Shown: positions 35,486 to 45,131, counted from the stretch's first letter. The stretch is DNA of 64,000 nucleotides from Flavobacterium oncorhynchi (GCF_002217355.1 NZ_MUHA01000003.1:62001-126000), one strand, 5' to 3'. Notes: a model not told the origin generated them from the sequence alone. A program made the numbers and translations.

Positions 35486-35884
35486 ATGAATTTAAAAAAG
35501 TGCACAGTATTATTTTTAGCGTTCTTGTTGTTGGTTTCCAACGCAGGTTTTGCTTTTGATGTGCATTATTGTGGAGGAGAGGTAGCTTCAGTATCTTTAA
35601 ATACTACTGCTTCTGCAGCACCGCAAAAGAAATGTTGTGAAACGAAAGAAGAAAAATCATCTTGTTGTAAAGATAAAGTTGTTCATTTTGAGAAAAAATC
35701 TGACAACGCAACTTTCAAAGTCTTCTTTTTTCAACTTATAGCTCCAGCTGTAATTCAAGAGTATGATCCAGTCGTATTTTTGTCTATTCCAAATTTCAAA
35801 AGCAATCAGATAACTACTTATTATTCTGATGCGAATGCGCCCCCTTTATTTAAATTATACAATCAATATATTTTTTATTCCTGA
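35486..35884 (+). CDS. HYC_CC_PP family cysteine-rich exported protein
   Basis: A 132-residue protein with a signal peptide (about 1-24). It carries the three landmarks that name the family: HYC at 27-29 (DVHYCGG), CC pairs at 50-51 and 60-61 (KKCCET, SCCKDK), and PP near the C-terminus (ANAPPLF). The Cys pairs suggest metal binding in the periplasm. It precedes a TonB-dependent receptor and an HMA-domain protein in the same direction, 104 bp before the receptor, and together they look like a metal (probably copper) handling unit. The metal is an inference. Confidence 0.85.
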   Translation: MNLKKCTVLFLAFLLLVSNAGFAFDVHYCGGEVASVSLNTTASAAPQKKCCETKEEKSSCCKDKVVHFEKKSDNATFKVFFFQLIAPAVIQEYDPVVFLSIPNFKSNQITTYYSDANAPPLFKLYNQYIFYS

Positions 35885-35988
35885 TTTTAATATTTAGAAT
35901 CAAGCTCATGTGGCTTGTTATGTGCTGTTTTGTTGTTTCTCATTGAAACTAAAACAGAAATTTCTAAATAATATTAAAATCTTTTTTT

Positions 35989-37995
35989 ATGCAAAAAAAT
36001 ATCACGCTTTTTGTGATGTTGTTGCTTTCGATTTCTGCATTTGCGCAGGAAAACCTTGAGGAAGTGAAAATTACAAAAAAGCAAAAAGGACTTAAAAAGT
36101 CTTATACTCTTACCGCAAATACATCATTAATAACAAGTAAAGAACTTTTAAAAGCCGCTTGTTGTAATCTGGCTGAAAGTTTTGAAACTAACCCATCAAT
36201 TGATGTTAATTTCTCTGATGCTTTAACTGGAACTAAACAGATAAAAATGTTGGGCTTAACAAGTCCTTACTTGTTGATTACTGAGGAAAATGTTCCGTCA
36301 GTTCGAGGTGCTTCTCAAGCTTACGGATTGTCTTTTACCCCAGGAACATGGATTGAAAGTGTTCAAATTACAAAAGGAGCAGGAAGCGTTGTAAATGGTT
36401 TTGAAAGTATTTCAGGGCAAATAAATACAGAGCTTTTAAAACCTTTAAATGACGATCCTTTCTTTTTAAATTTTTATGGTTCTACAGATGCGCGTTTTGA
36501 ATTAAATACTCATTTTAATAAAAAAATATCTGATAAATGGGCAACAAGTTTATTTGTTCATGGAAATGCCCGTGTAGCTAAAAATGATATGAATAACGAT
36601 GGATTTTTAGATAATCCGTTAGGAAAACAAATCAATGTTTTGAATCGTTACCAGTATTTTAATCCAGAAAGCGGCTTTGTTAGTTTTATCAATTTCAGAT
36701 ATATGAATGATAAAAAACAGACCGGCGAATTGGATTTTGATAAAGACACAGATCGTGGCACAAAAAATCATTGGGGATCAGAAATCAATACTGAACGTTT
36801 TGATGTTTCTACAAAGGTTGGATATGTTTTTAAAGATATGCCTTATCAAAGTATTGGTTTTCAAAATGCCTTTAATACTCATAATCAAAACTCTTACTTT
36901 GGCTTAAATCAATACAATATTAAGCAGAATAGTTTTTATTCTAATTTAATTTTCAACTCGATTATCAGTAATACGATGCATAAATTTGCAACGGGTTTAA
37001 ACTTTACATACGATCAATATCAGGAGTTTGTAAATGTAAATGATTACAGTCGTATCGATAATTCTGTTGGAGCGTTCTTTGAATATACTTATGATAATAC
37101 AGATAATTTTAGTTTGGTTTTAGGAGGAAGAGTTGATAATCATAACCGACTTGGTTTTTTCGTAACGCCAAGATTACATATGAGGTATAATCCTTGGAAA
37201 AATGGAGTAGTTCGTTTTTCTGCTGGTAGAGGAAAACGTTCGGCTAATATTTTTGCCGAAAATCAGCAGCTTTTTGCAAGTTCAAGAACATTTTCGATTT
37301 TAGACAACGGTGGGAAAATTTACGGTTTAAATCCTGAAATTGCTTGGAATTACGGTGTTAGTTTCTCACAAAAATTCCGTCTTTTCAATAAAAATGCAGA
37401 GGCAGGATTTGATATCTATCGTACCGATTTTAAGAATCAGGCAGTTGTTGACTTAATGCAGAGCCCGCAAGAAGTTTTATTTTATGATTTAAAAGGAAGT
37501 TCATTTGCAAACAGTCTTCAGGTTGAGTTTAATTATGAGTTGATTCATAATTTGAATTTAAGAACGGCATATAAATATTATGATATCCAAACAGATTATT
37601 TGAGAGGTACATTTCAGCGTCCGCTTCAAGCCAAACATCGTTTCTTAGGAAATCTTGAATACGAAACTAATTTAAATAATAATAAGCAATGGAAATTTGA
37701 TTACACTTTCAATTGGTCGGGTAAACAGCAATTACCTTATACCGCATCAAATCCAACTGCGGACCAGTTTCCTAATTACTCGCCTTCTTATGCAGTAATG
37801 AATGTTCAGGTAACAAGAGTTTTTTCTCCTGTATTTGAAGTGTATGTAGGTGGAGAAAACATTGGTAATTACAAACAGGAAAAAGCTATTCTTGGAGCCA
37901 ATGATCCTTTTGGACCAAATTTTGATGCTTCTATTGCATATGCGCCAATTTTTGGACAAATGTATTACGCAGGTTTACGTTTTAGAATAAAATAA
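35989..37995 (+). CDS. TonB-dependent outer-membrane receptor of a putative metal cassette
   Basis: A 668-residue receptor: signal peptide (1-19), a plug (about 45-150, ITSKELLKAACCNLAESFETNP, VRGASQAYGL and GSVVNGFESISGQIN) and a barrel ending in an aromatic-basic tail (YYAGLRFRIK). The plug has an unusual vicinal pair, Cys58-Cys59, which could touch a thiophilic metal on passage. The compact size, without STN or CarboxypepD domains, fits receptors for small ligands. It lies between the HYC_CC_PP gene and the HMA-domain gene (26 bp away). Confidence 0.92.
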   Translation: MQKNITLFVMLLLSISAFAQENLEEVKITKKQKGLKKSYTLTANTSLITSKELLKAACCNLAESFETNPSIDVNFSDALTGTKQIKMLGLTSPYLLITEENVPSVRGASQAYGLSFTPGTWIESVQITKGAGSVVNGFESISGQINTELLKPLNDDPFFLNFYGSTDARFELNTHFNKKISDKWATSLFVHGNARVAKNDMNNDGFLDNPLGKQINVLNRYQYFNPESGFVSFINFRYMNDKKQTGELDFDKDTDRGTKNHWGSEINTERFDVSTKVGYVFKDMPYQSIGFQNAFNTHNQNSYFGLNQYNIKQNSFYSNLIFNSIISNTMHKFATGLNFTYDQYQEFVNVNDYSRIDNSVGAFFEYTYDNTDNFSLVLGGRVDNHNRLGFFVTPRLHMRYNPWKNGVVRFSAGRGKRSANIFAENQQLFASSRTFSILDNGGKIYGLNPEIAWNYGVSFSQKFRLFNKNAEAGFDIYRTDFKNQAVVDLMQSPQEVLFYDLKGSSFANSLQVEFNYELIHNLNLRTAYKYYDIQTDYLRGTFQRPLQAKHRFLGNLEYETNLNNNKQWKFDYTFNWSGKQQLPYTASNPTADQFPNYSPSYAVMNVQVTRVFSPVFEVYVGGENIGNYKQEKAILGANDPFGPNFDASIAYAPIFGQMYYAGLRFRIK

Positions 37996-38021
37996 AATTT
38001 CAATATAAATAATAAATAAAA

Positions 38022-38363
38022 ATGAGAAATATCGTATTAATTGTAATGATGGTTTTTTTAGGTTTTTCAGCTCAAGCGCAATCTAAAAAGAATAAAAATT
38101 TAAAATACAAAACGGAGGTAAACGGCAGTTGTGAACTTTGTAAAAAACGTATTGAAAAAGCGGCTTATAATGTTCCAGGTGTAAAAATGGCTACATGGGA
38201 TATTGGTTCGCATGAGCTTGCAGTGATTTTAAACGAAGAGAAATCATCAACAGCAGATTTAAATGCAGCTATTGCAAAGGTTGGGCATGACACGAAAGAG
38301 GTTAAAGCAACTGATGCAGATTATGAGGCTTTACATTCTTGCTGCAAGTATGTAAGAGAATAG
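38022..38363 (+). CDS. Exported heavy-metal-associated (HMA) domain protein
   Basis: A 113-residue periplasmic protein. A signal peptide (1-20, ending AQA) is followed by an HMA ferredoxin-like domain with its metal-binding loop GSCELCKKR (Cys37, Cys40). The C-terminal tail has a second Cys pair (HSCCKYV), unusual for HMA domains. It would bind a soft monovalent or divalent metal (Cu+ or similar) and could hand it on from the receptor encoded 26 bp upstream. No P-type ATPase is encoded nearby. Confidence 0.88.
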   Translation: MRNIVLIVMMVFLGFSAQAQSKKNKNLKYKTEVNGSCELCKKRIEKAAYNVPGVKMATWDIGSHELAVILNEEKSSTADLNAAIAKVGHDTKEVKATDADYEALHSCCKYVRE

Positions 38364-38496
38364 CAGAATCTTTTAAGAGCCCAAGTGAATCTTGGACTTT
38401 TAATAGTTAATTTATCTTTAAAATATGGCATTTAATTGTGGTTAAAACAATTTATTGTTAATTTCACGAACTTATAAGTATAACCAAATTCTTTTT

Positions 38497-39177
38497 ATGA
38501 ATAATTTTGATTGGACGCAGTTAATAAACCCTGAATTTTATATAACGTTAAATATTGGTGGTTTTGAGATTGGGTTATTTATAGTTCTGTTTATAGTTTA
38601 TGCTGAAACAGGACTTTTTGCAGGCTTTTTTCTGCCGGGAGATAGTTTACTTTTTTTAGCAGGTATTTACAGCCGTGATTTAATTCAAAATGTGGCATAT
38701 ATTCCAGGTGATTTCTTAAATGTATTTTTGCTTGCATTGGGGGTTGCTGTAATGGGAGTTTTGGGTAATATGACAGGTTATTGGTTTGGTGCCAAAAGCG
38801 GTTATTATTTATTTAAAAAAGAAGATTCATTTTGGTTTAAAAAGAAATACTTGTTACAGTCAAAAGATTTCTTTGAAAAATATGGTGGTAAAGCAATTAT
38901 TTATGCTCGTTTCCTGCCAATTTTTAGAACTTTCGCGCCAATTGTTGCGGGGATAGTTTCTATGGATAAAAAGAAATTTATGTTTTACAATATTTTAAGT
39001 TCTTTCTTGTGGTCGTTTATCTTGATTTTTGCAGGACATTATTTATACGGTATCTTCTTGAAGCAAGGAATTGACTTAAAACACCATATTGAATACATTA
39101 TCATTATTATCGTTATCATTTCTACTTTCCCAGTTTTGGTTAAGCTTTTAAAGAAAAGGCCAGCTGAGAAAATCTAA
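38497..39177 (+). CDS. DedA family membrane protein
   Basis: A 226-residue inner-membrane protein of the DedA/VTT superfamily, linked to lipid scrambling and membrane homeostasis. The family features are visible: FFLPGDSLLFLAG, GNMTGYWFGAKSGY, FFEKYGGKAIIYARFLPIFR (GG...R.PxxR-like) and FAPIVAG. The frame opens 14 codons earlier at TTG, but the ATG at 38497 is the natural start. It is followed by a strong terminator. Confidence 0.93.
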   Translation: MNNFDWTQLINPEFYITLNIGGFEIGLFIVLFIVYAETGLFAGFFLPGDSLLFLAGIYSRDLIQNVAYIPGDFLNVFLLALGVAVMGVLGNMTGYWFGAKSGYYLFKKEDSFWFKKKYLLQSKDFFEKYGGKAIIYARFLPIFRTFAPIVAGIVSMDKKKFMFYNILSSFLWSFILIFAGHYLYGIFLKQGIDLKHHIEYIIIIIVIISTFPVLVKLLKKRPAEKI

Positions 39178-39195
39178 AGAAAATCTATAAACACC

Positions 39196-39232
39196 AAAAA
39201 AAGCCCGAAGCATTAAACTTCGGGCTTTTTTT
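39196..39232 (+). terminator. Intrinsic terminator after the DedA gene
   Basis: The stem AAAAAGCCCGAAG with CTTCGGGCTTTTT has a 7-nt loop, followed by a T run. Confidence 0.85.
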
Positions 39233-39324
39233 ATGTCTGTTATTAAGGCATGAAAACTATTATTTAATAGATTACAACGAGTGAAACCGCTGGAAATGAT
39301 TATGTACTGAAATGATAAGAGAGA

Positions 39325-39370
39325 TAAAAAAAGCTGTAACTCAGTTTTGAAAAACAAGAGTTGTAGCTTT
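39325..39370 (-). terminator. Intrinsic terminator of the mre/rod operon
   Basis: A 13-bp stem (39330-39342 with 39358-39370, two G-U pairs) is followed on the minus strand by a T run (AGCTTTTTTATC). It lies 81 bp past the rodA stop codon. The remaining sequence between the two terminators and rodA holds no gene. Confidence 0.65.
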
Positions 39371-39451
39371 AGATTAAATCTTTATTGTTATGCTGTAGGT
39401 ATTTCTACGATTGGAATTTGGTATTTTTATTTGGCTTTTGGTATTTTTAAT

Positions 39452-40687
39452 CTACCATTCATTTACCTTATTAGCATCCATCTTTAAGAAAATAAATAAT
39501 AAGATAGTGAATCCCCATAAACCAGAACCTCCATAAGAGAAGAAGGGTAATGGGACTCCTATGGTTGGAAATATACCAATAACCATAGCAATGTTTACAA
39601 AGAAATGGGTAAACAAAATTCCTGCAACACAATAACCGTAAACGCGGCTGAATTTGGTTTTTTGCCTTTCAGCCAGATATATTACTCTTAAAAATAAGCC
39701 CACAAAAAGCAAAATAACGACTAAAGAACCTGCAAATCCCCATTCTTCACCTACAGTTGTAAAAATATAATCGGTATGCTGTTCAGGAACGAATCCTCCT
39801 TTAGTTTGAGTTCCTTCTAAAAAGCCTTTTCCAATCCATCCTCCAGATCCAATTGCAATTTCGGATTGGTTAGTGTTATAGCCAATACCTTTCATGTCTA
39901 CAGTTTTTCCTAAAAGAATATTGAAACGGTCCCTATGGTGTTGTTTAAATACGTTGTCAAAAACATAATCAACAGAGAGTACAAAGCCCGAAATAACAAC
40001 TAATAAAATAGCACTCAAAATAATATTTCGATCTACCGCCCGTCCTTTAAAATGTATAATAATTAGCACTCCTAAAGCTATTAAAATAACAGCATAAGGT
40101 TCTAAAACGAGCGTTAATACAAATAAAAGGATAGTAATAAAACCTGTCCAAACGTACCAAGAAGGCAATCCTTCTCTAAACAAAACAAGGATAAAAACAC
40201 TGTATATTAAGGCACTTCCTGGATCGGGTTGAGGCAGGATTAACATTACAGGTAAAAAAACTATTGCTAGTGCCTGCAGCTGTCTATTGGTTTCTTTAAG
40301 GTTAATTTGGGTGTCACTTAAATATTTAGCTAATGCTAATGATGTAGCTGCTTTTGCGAACTCAGATGGCTGTAAAGTAAAGCTTCCGATTGCATACCAG
40401 CATCTTTGTCCTGCAATGGTTTTTCCAAACAGAAACAATCCGGCTAATGATAATAAGGATACGCCAAATATTATGCTGGCGTATTTTTCGTAAAATTTTC
40501 CATCAACAAAAAGCACAACAAAAATTAAAGGAATGGTACATCCAATAAAGATTAATTGTTTTTGATATGTTCCATCAGTTGATAATAGTGATGAAGAATA
40601 AATATTCAGCCACCCTAGTATTACCAATGCAATATAGATAAAGACACTTATCCAGTCAATGTTATTTTTTACACTTTGATTTTTCAT
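39452..40687 (-). CDS. rodA: Peptidoglycan polymerase RodA (SEDS family)
   Basis: A 411-residue polytopic inner-membrane glycosyltransferase that polymerises lipid II during cell elongation with PBP2. Family motifs are visible: QLIFIGC near TM2, the region GSFTLQPSEFAKAA, PDPGSALIYS and the C-terminal PEQHTDYIFTTVGEEWGF and GIFPTIGVPLPFFSYGGSGL signatures. About 10 helices. It begins 15 bp after mrdA ends and closes the mreBCD-mrdA-rodA operon. Confidence 0.96.
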   Translation of the reverse strand: MKNQSVKNNIDWISVFIYIALVILGWLNIYSSSLLSTDGTYQKQLIFIGCTIPLIFVVLFVDGKFYEKYASIIFGVSLLSLAGLFLFGKTIAGQRCWYAIGSFTLQPSEFAKAATSLALAKYLSDTQINLKETNRQLQALAIVFLPVMLILPQPDPGSALIYSVFILVLFREGLPSWYVWTGFITILLFVLTLVLEPYAVILIALGVLIIIHFKGRAVDRNIILSAILLVVISGFVLSVDYVFDNVFKQHHRDRFNILLGKTVDMKGIGYNTNQSEIAIGSGGWIGKGFLEGTQTKGGFVPEQHTDYIFTTVGEEWGFAGSLVVILLFVGLFLRVIYLAERQKTKFSRVYGYCVAGILFTHFFVNIAMVIGIFPTIGVPLPFFSYGGSGLWGFTILLFIFLKMDANKVNEW

Positions 40688-40702
40688 TTGAAATAATCTT
40701 TC

Positions 40703-42667
40703 TTAGTTCTTTTTAGTAGTGTCTATTGTTGTTTTTTTAGCCTCTGTTTTTGGAGCTGTTGTTTTTGGGGCAATGATTTTAGCTTTTAAAAGGGAATCTT
40801 TTGGTGTAGATTCGATTGCGCTGGCTTCGTTCATTCCTCCAAGTTTAGCATATTCGCTCGCTAAACTTTTATTTAAAACACGAATCTCTAAATCAGTTCT
40901 CGTTATTTTTTTTCTTAAATATTTTTCTATCATTAAACTCGCAATTGGACCTGCCACGGTAGCTCCAAAACCTCCATTTTCAATCATAATCGCAATCGCA
41001 ATTTTTGGATTGTCTTTCGGTGCAAATGCCACAAAAATGGAGTGATCCTTTAGTTGTGTTCTCTTGCCGTTAATTTTTGCAAAGTTTTCAGCTGTACCCG
41101 TTTTTCCACAAATGTCAATTCCTTCAACTCTTAAAGCGTGTGCAGTTCCTTTATTGTATACATCGAATAAACCGCTTATAACTGGCGGGAAATATTTCTG
41201 ATCAATTGAGGTGGTGTGTTTAGTTGTAAATTTTGAATCAATTTTTTCACCCTCAATTTTTTTAATGATATGAGGCGTGTAATAGTATCCTTGATTTGCA
41301 ACAGTTGCCATCATATTAGCAAGCTGAATAGGTGTCATTAAAACCTCTCCCTGACCAATTGCATTCGATACAATTGTTGTGCTTCTCCAGCCTCCGTTAG
41401 GATAAATTCTTTTATAGGTTTTAGAATTTGGAATATTACCTCTTTTTCCTGTTGGTAAATCATACCCCATAAATTGACCTAAACCAAAACTTCTCATATG
41501 ATCACTCCAAACATCTACTGCTTTACCTGGATTTGCATATTTGTTGATTGTTAACATATATGCTTGTGCAAAGTAAGTGTTGCAAGAGTTGTAAATACCA
41601 TTGTGTAATTGATGAGGTCCAAATCCGTGACATTTCATAAAGCGACCGCGTCCATAACTAAATCCATGATGACACATAAAAGTAGTTTGCTCGTTGATAA
41701 CGCCTTCTTGCAGAGCCACTAAACCTGTTAAGATTTTAAAAGGAGAACCAGGAGGATACTCAGCCAAGAGACCTCTGTCATACAGTGGTTTTGCAATCGA
41801 ATCATGATACAAAAGAGTATAGTTTTTAGAACGTTGTCTTCCAACTAGAATTCCCGGGTCATATGATGGAGCGGTTACTAATGCTAAAATTTCACCAGAT
41901 TTTGGTTCTATAGCAACAATTCCACCTCTTTTATTAATCATTAACTCTTCGCCATACTTTTGAAGTTCAGCGTCGATTGTTAAATTGATATCTTCACCAG
42001 CAACAGCGATCGTGTCATATTTACCTTCTTTATAAGAGCCAATTTCACGATTGTATTTGTCTTTCTGAATGTATTTTACTCCTTTTATACCACGTAAAAT
42101 CTCTTCGTAACTTTCTTCAACTCCTTGTTTTCCAATTAAATCACCGCTGTTGTAATATGGATTTTTTGCAATTTGGCGCTCATTTACCTGTGTAATGAAA
42201 CCAAAAATATTAGCGCCATAATCTACTTCGTAGTCACGAAGTGAACGTTTCTGAAAATAAAAACCTTCAAATTTTCTGATTTTTTCCTGAAAAGCAGCAA
42301 ATTCATTTTTATTTAACTGAGATAAAAATACAGATGGTAATCGTGGACTGTAAACTTTTGCTTTAGCAACTCTTTTCTCGTAATCTTCGGGAGTAATATT
42401 TAGTAATGCGCAAAACTCTGGGATATTAAGATTTTCTTTAATATCTCTAGGAATTACCATGATATCGTAAGAAGCCTGATTGGCAACCAGTAATTTGCCA
42501 TTTCTGTCATAGATATATCCTCGTTCTGGATAATCGTAGACTTTTTTAATGGCATTATTTTCTGATTTCAATTTAAACGAATCATCAATGATCTGCAGAT
42601 AAAATATCCGCATTACTAGCAAAGATGCTGCAATAATAATTAAAGAGGGCAGCAGAACTTTTCTCAT
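40703..42667 (-). CDS. mrdA: Penicillin-binding protein 2 (elongasome transpeptidase)
   Basis: A 654-residue class B PBP that crosslinks peptidoglycan in the side wall. One N-terminal membrane helix (about 5-22), a pedestal domain with RGYIYDRNGKLLVANQ, and the transpeptidase domain with Ser308 in SPFK (SxxK), SCN (SxN) and KTGTAEN (KTG). The C-terminal 50 residues form a Lys/Thr/Ala-rich tail (PKTTAPKTEAKKTT) absent from E. coli PBP2. Its ATG overlaps the mreD stop (ATGA). Confidence 0.96.
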   Translation of the reverse strand: MRKVLLPSLIIIAASLLVMRIFYLQIIDDSFKLKSENNAIKKVYDYPERGYIYDRNGKLLVANQASYDIMVIPRDIKENLNIPEFCALLNITPEDYEKRVAKAKVYSPRLPSVFLSQLNKNEFAAFQEKIRKFEGFYFQKRSLRDYEVDYGANIFGFITQVNERQIAKNPYYNSGDLIGKQGVEESYEEILRGIKGVKYIQKDKYNREIGSYKEGKYDTIAVAGEDINLTIDAELQKYGEELMINKRGGIVAIEPKSGEILALVTAPSYDPGILVGRQRSKNYTLLYHDSIAKPLYDRGLLAEYPPGSPFKILTGLVALQEGVINEQTTFMCHHGFSYGRGRFMKCHGFGPHQLHNGIYNSCNTYFAQAYMLTINKYANPGKAVDVWSDHMRSFGLGQFMGYDLPTGKRGNIPNSKTYKRIYPNGGWRSTTIVSNAIGQGEVLMTPIQLANMMATVANQGYYYTPHIIKKIEGEKIDSKFTTKHTTSIDQKYFPPVISGLFDVYNKGTAHALRVEGIDICGKTGTAENFAKINGKRTQLKDHSIFVAFAPKDNPKIAIAIMIENGGFGATVAGPIASLMIEKYLRKKITRTDLEIRVLNKSLASEYAKLGGMNEASAIESTPKDSLLKAKIIAPKTTAPKTEAKKTTIDTTKKN

Positions 42668-43170
42668 CGTTTATTGGGCTTAATAAGATAAATTATTATA
42701 ATTGAAGTGATTATTGTAAAAATGGTGCTGAACAAGGTTCGCAGTAAAATGTCTAGTATAAATTTAAATTGAAAAGCTTCTAATGTAAATAGTATAATGT
42801 GATGCAATAAAACAGATACTAGAATAAATGAAAACCTTTCAGGTGTTAAAGATTCATTTAGTTTAATGGTCTGATATTCATAACTTAAACCAAATGAAAA
42901 TTTAAAGATGTAAGGTCTGTAATAGGCAAGAATTACACAAGCAGTTGCATGAATTCCGCCAGAGTTACAAAACATATCCATTATCAATCCTAGCAAAAAA
43001 CTAGAGATAATTAATCCTGCTCTATTGCTGTTTACAGGATATAATATAATATACAAGATATATGGGAAGGGACTTATATACCCTAAAAAATTCATATTAT
43101 TGAAAATAACAACCTGAATTGCTAGTAACATAATAAAACGAAGAATATTGACTAATAAAGCGCTATTCAT
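42664..43170 (-). CDS. mreD: Rod shape-determining protein MreD
   Basis: A 168-residue inner-membrane protein with five or so helices, identified by size, topology and position between mreC and mrdA. Residues such as FLGYISPFPYILYIILYP and SFLLGLIMDMF fit the family. It overlaps mreC by 8 bp and mrdA by 4 bp, so the three are translationally coupled. Confidence 0.92.
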   Translation of the reverse strand: MNSALLVNILRFIMLLAIQVVIFNNMNFLGYISPFPYILYIILYPVNSNRAGLIISSFLLGLIMDMFCNSGGIHATACVILAYYRPYIFKFSFGLSYEYQTIKLNESLTPERFSFILVSVLLHHIILFTLEAFQFKFILDILLRTLFSTIFTIITSIIIIYLIKPNKR

Positions 43171-43993
43171 CTTTTTCCTTGTTTTTGTTTTCTAAATTAA
43201 TAAGTTCTTCTCTGTCTTTACTTTTGATAATATAAACATGCCCTAGATTTGTCATATCGTTAAAAAGTTTAACATCTATAACATAATAACTGGTGCCTTT
43301 TTTAATGTATATTTTCTCAACTGTACCAATGTTTATTCCTTCTGGGAAAATTACAGATTGTCCTCCGGTAACAATTGTGTCTCCTTTTCTAATAGTGGCA
43401 AGTCTAGGTACATCTTCCAGTTGCGCAAATCCTGTGCTTTTTCCATTCCATGTTAAAGAACCAAAATGATTTGATTTTTTGATTTTGGCATTAATCTGAG
43501 ATTTCATGTTCAAAATACTCACAACAGTCGAATATCTTGGTGATGTATTATCTACAACTCCAATAATCCCTAAACTGTTAATTACTCCCATATCTTGTTT
43601 AACTCCGTCGTTTGCTCCAGAGTTTAAAGTGATATAGTTTTCGTGAGTATTATAAGAGTTGTGAATTACTTTAGATACAATAATATCTGCAGGTTTTACT
43701 CCTTTTATACTATCGGCCAAAGGTATTTTGGTAGTATCCTCTTTGTTGAATAAAAGACTTTTTAATCTTGCGTTTTCAAGTACAAGTTCGTCATTTTCAG
43801 ATCTTAAATTCAAATATTCGTTGATGTGATTAATTCTTTCGTAAACTCCGCCGCTTAAAAAATTAGCGGAACTGATTACTCTGCTTTTGTGATAGGAGTG
43901 TGACTGAATCGTGAGCGTCAACGAAATACCTAAAAGCAGCAAAAACAGCAATCGATTACTGTTTCTTATAAGGAAATTAAAAATTTGCTGCAT
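43163..43993 (-). CDS. mreC: Rod shape-determining protein MreC
   Basis: A 276-residue bitopic protein of the elongasome: a membrane helix at about 12-28, a coiled coil (about 55-90, NEYLNLRSENDELVLENARL) and the beta-domain (about 105-255, LNSGANDGVKQDMGVIN...GIIGVV, IRKGDTIVTGG). It connects cytoplasmic MreB to periplasmic PBP2. A 17-bp perfect hairpin lies between it and mreB (109-bp gap). Confidence 0.95.
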   Translation of the reverse strand: MQQIFNFLIRNSNRLLFLLLLGISLTLTIQSHSYHKSRVISSANFLSGGVYERINHINEYLNLRSENDELVLENARLKSLLFNKEDTTKIPLADSIKGVKPADIIVSKVIHNSYNTHENYITLNSGANDGVKQDMGVINSLGIIGVVDNTSPRYSTVVSILNMKSQINAKIKKSNHFGSLTWNGKSTGFAQLEDVPRLATIRKGDTIVTGGQSVIFPEGINIGTVEKIYIKKGTSYYVIDVKLFNDMTNLGHVYIIKSKDREELINLENKNKEKDE

Positions 43994-44038
43994 TTCTTGT
44001 TTGGTTATTTTGTTTCAGGATATGCTTTTGGTTTCAAA

Positions 44039-44078
44039 TTTTATTAGAGTCAAATAGTGAAATTTGACTCTAATAAAA
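44039..44078 (-). repeat. 17-bp perfect inverted repeat between mreB and mreC
   Basis: Arms 44039-44055 and 44062-44078 are exact reverse complements with a 6-nt loop. There is no long T run after it on the minus strand, so it fits a partial terminator, RNA-processing or mRNA-stabilising element within the mre operon. Confidence 0.75.
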
Positions 44079-44102
44079 GTAAATTGATTACTATTTTGAA
44101 TC

Positions 44103-45131
44103 TTATTTGATTAAGATACTTTTAAATTTTGCAATGTTTTTAAGTGCCATTCCAGTTCCACGAACAACAGCTCTTAAAGGATCTTCGGCAATATAAACAG
44201 GTAAATCTGTTTTTTGAGAAATACGTTTGTCAAGACCTCTTAACATAGATCCCCCGCCAGCTAAATAAATACCTGTATTGTAAATATCGGCAGCTAATTC
44301 AGGAGGTGTTTGAGATAATGTTTCCATTACAGCATCTTCAATACGTTGAATCGACTTGTCTAATGCTTTTGCGATTTCGCGGTAAGAAACATCTACTTGT
44401 TTTGGTTTCCCTGTAAGCAAATCTCTACCTTGAACAGACATATCTTCTGGCGGACCGTCTAAATCTTCGATAGCCGCTCCAATTTGAATTTTTATTTTTT
44501 CAGCAGTGCTTTCTCCAACAAATAAATTGTGTTGAGTACGCATATAATAAACGATGTCATTTGTAAATACATCACCTGCAATTTTTACAGATTTATCGCA
44601 AACAATTCCGCCTAAAGCGATAACAGCAATTTCTGTTGTACCACCTCCAATATCGACAATCATGTTTCCTTTTGGCTGCATAATATCAATGCCGATACCA
44701 ATTGCAGCAGCCATAGGCTCGTGAATTAAGTAAACTTCTTTTCCGTTTACTCTTTCACAAGATTCTTTTACCGCTCTCATTTCAACCTCAGTAATACCAG
44801 AAGGAATACAAACCACCATACGTAAAGCTGGAGTAAACATTCTTTTTTTCAATGCAGGAATGCTTTTAATGAACATATTGATCATCTTTTCCGAAGCATC
44901 AAAATCAGCAATTACACCATCTTTTAAAGGCCTTATGGTCTTGATGTTTTCATGCGTTTTACCTTGCATCATGTTGGCTTCTTTACCAACAGCAATGATT
45001 TTGCCTGATACTCTATCACGTGCAACTATAGATGGACTATCAATAACAACTTTATCATTATGTATGATTAAAGTGTTTGCGGTACCAAGGTCTATCGCGA
45101 TATCCTCGGTCATGAAATCAAAAAATCCCAT
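44103..45131 (-). CDS. mreB: Rod shape-determining protein MreB
   Basis: The 342-residue bacterial actin that guides lateral wall synthesis. The ATP-binding motifs are visible: IDLGTANTLI, VCIPSGITEVEMRAV, EPMAAAIGIG, MIVDIGGGTTEIAVI and AGGGSMLRGLD. It is the first gene of the shape operon, 56 bp after purH, and is probably made in excess of the downstream genes because of the hairpin that follows. Confidence 0.98.
   Translation of the reverse strand: MGFFDFMTEDIAIDLGTANTLIIHNDKVVIDSPSIVARDRVSGKIIAVGKEANMMQGKTHENIKTIRPLKDGVIADFDASEKMINMFIKSIPALKKRMFTPALRMVVCIPSGITEVEMRAVKESCERVNGKEVYLIHEPMAAAIGIGIDIMQPKGNMIVDIGGGTTEIAVIALGGIVCDKSVKIAGDVFTNDIVYYMRTQHNLFVGESTAEKIKIQIGAAIEDLDGPPEDMSVQGRDLLTGKPKQVDVSYREIAKALDKSIQRIEDAVMETLSQTPPELAADIYNTGIYLAGGGSMLRGLDKRISQKTDLPVYIAEDPLRAVVRGTGMALKNIAKFKSILIK

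Noticed and set aside
40719..41150. Open frames opposite mrdA and mreB (for example 40719-41045 and 44860-45150)
   Set aside because: They mirror strongly conserved genes on the other strand; hydrophobic look comes from the complementary codons.
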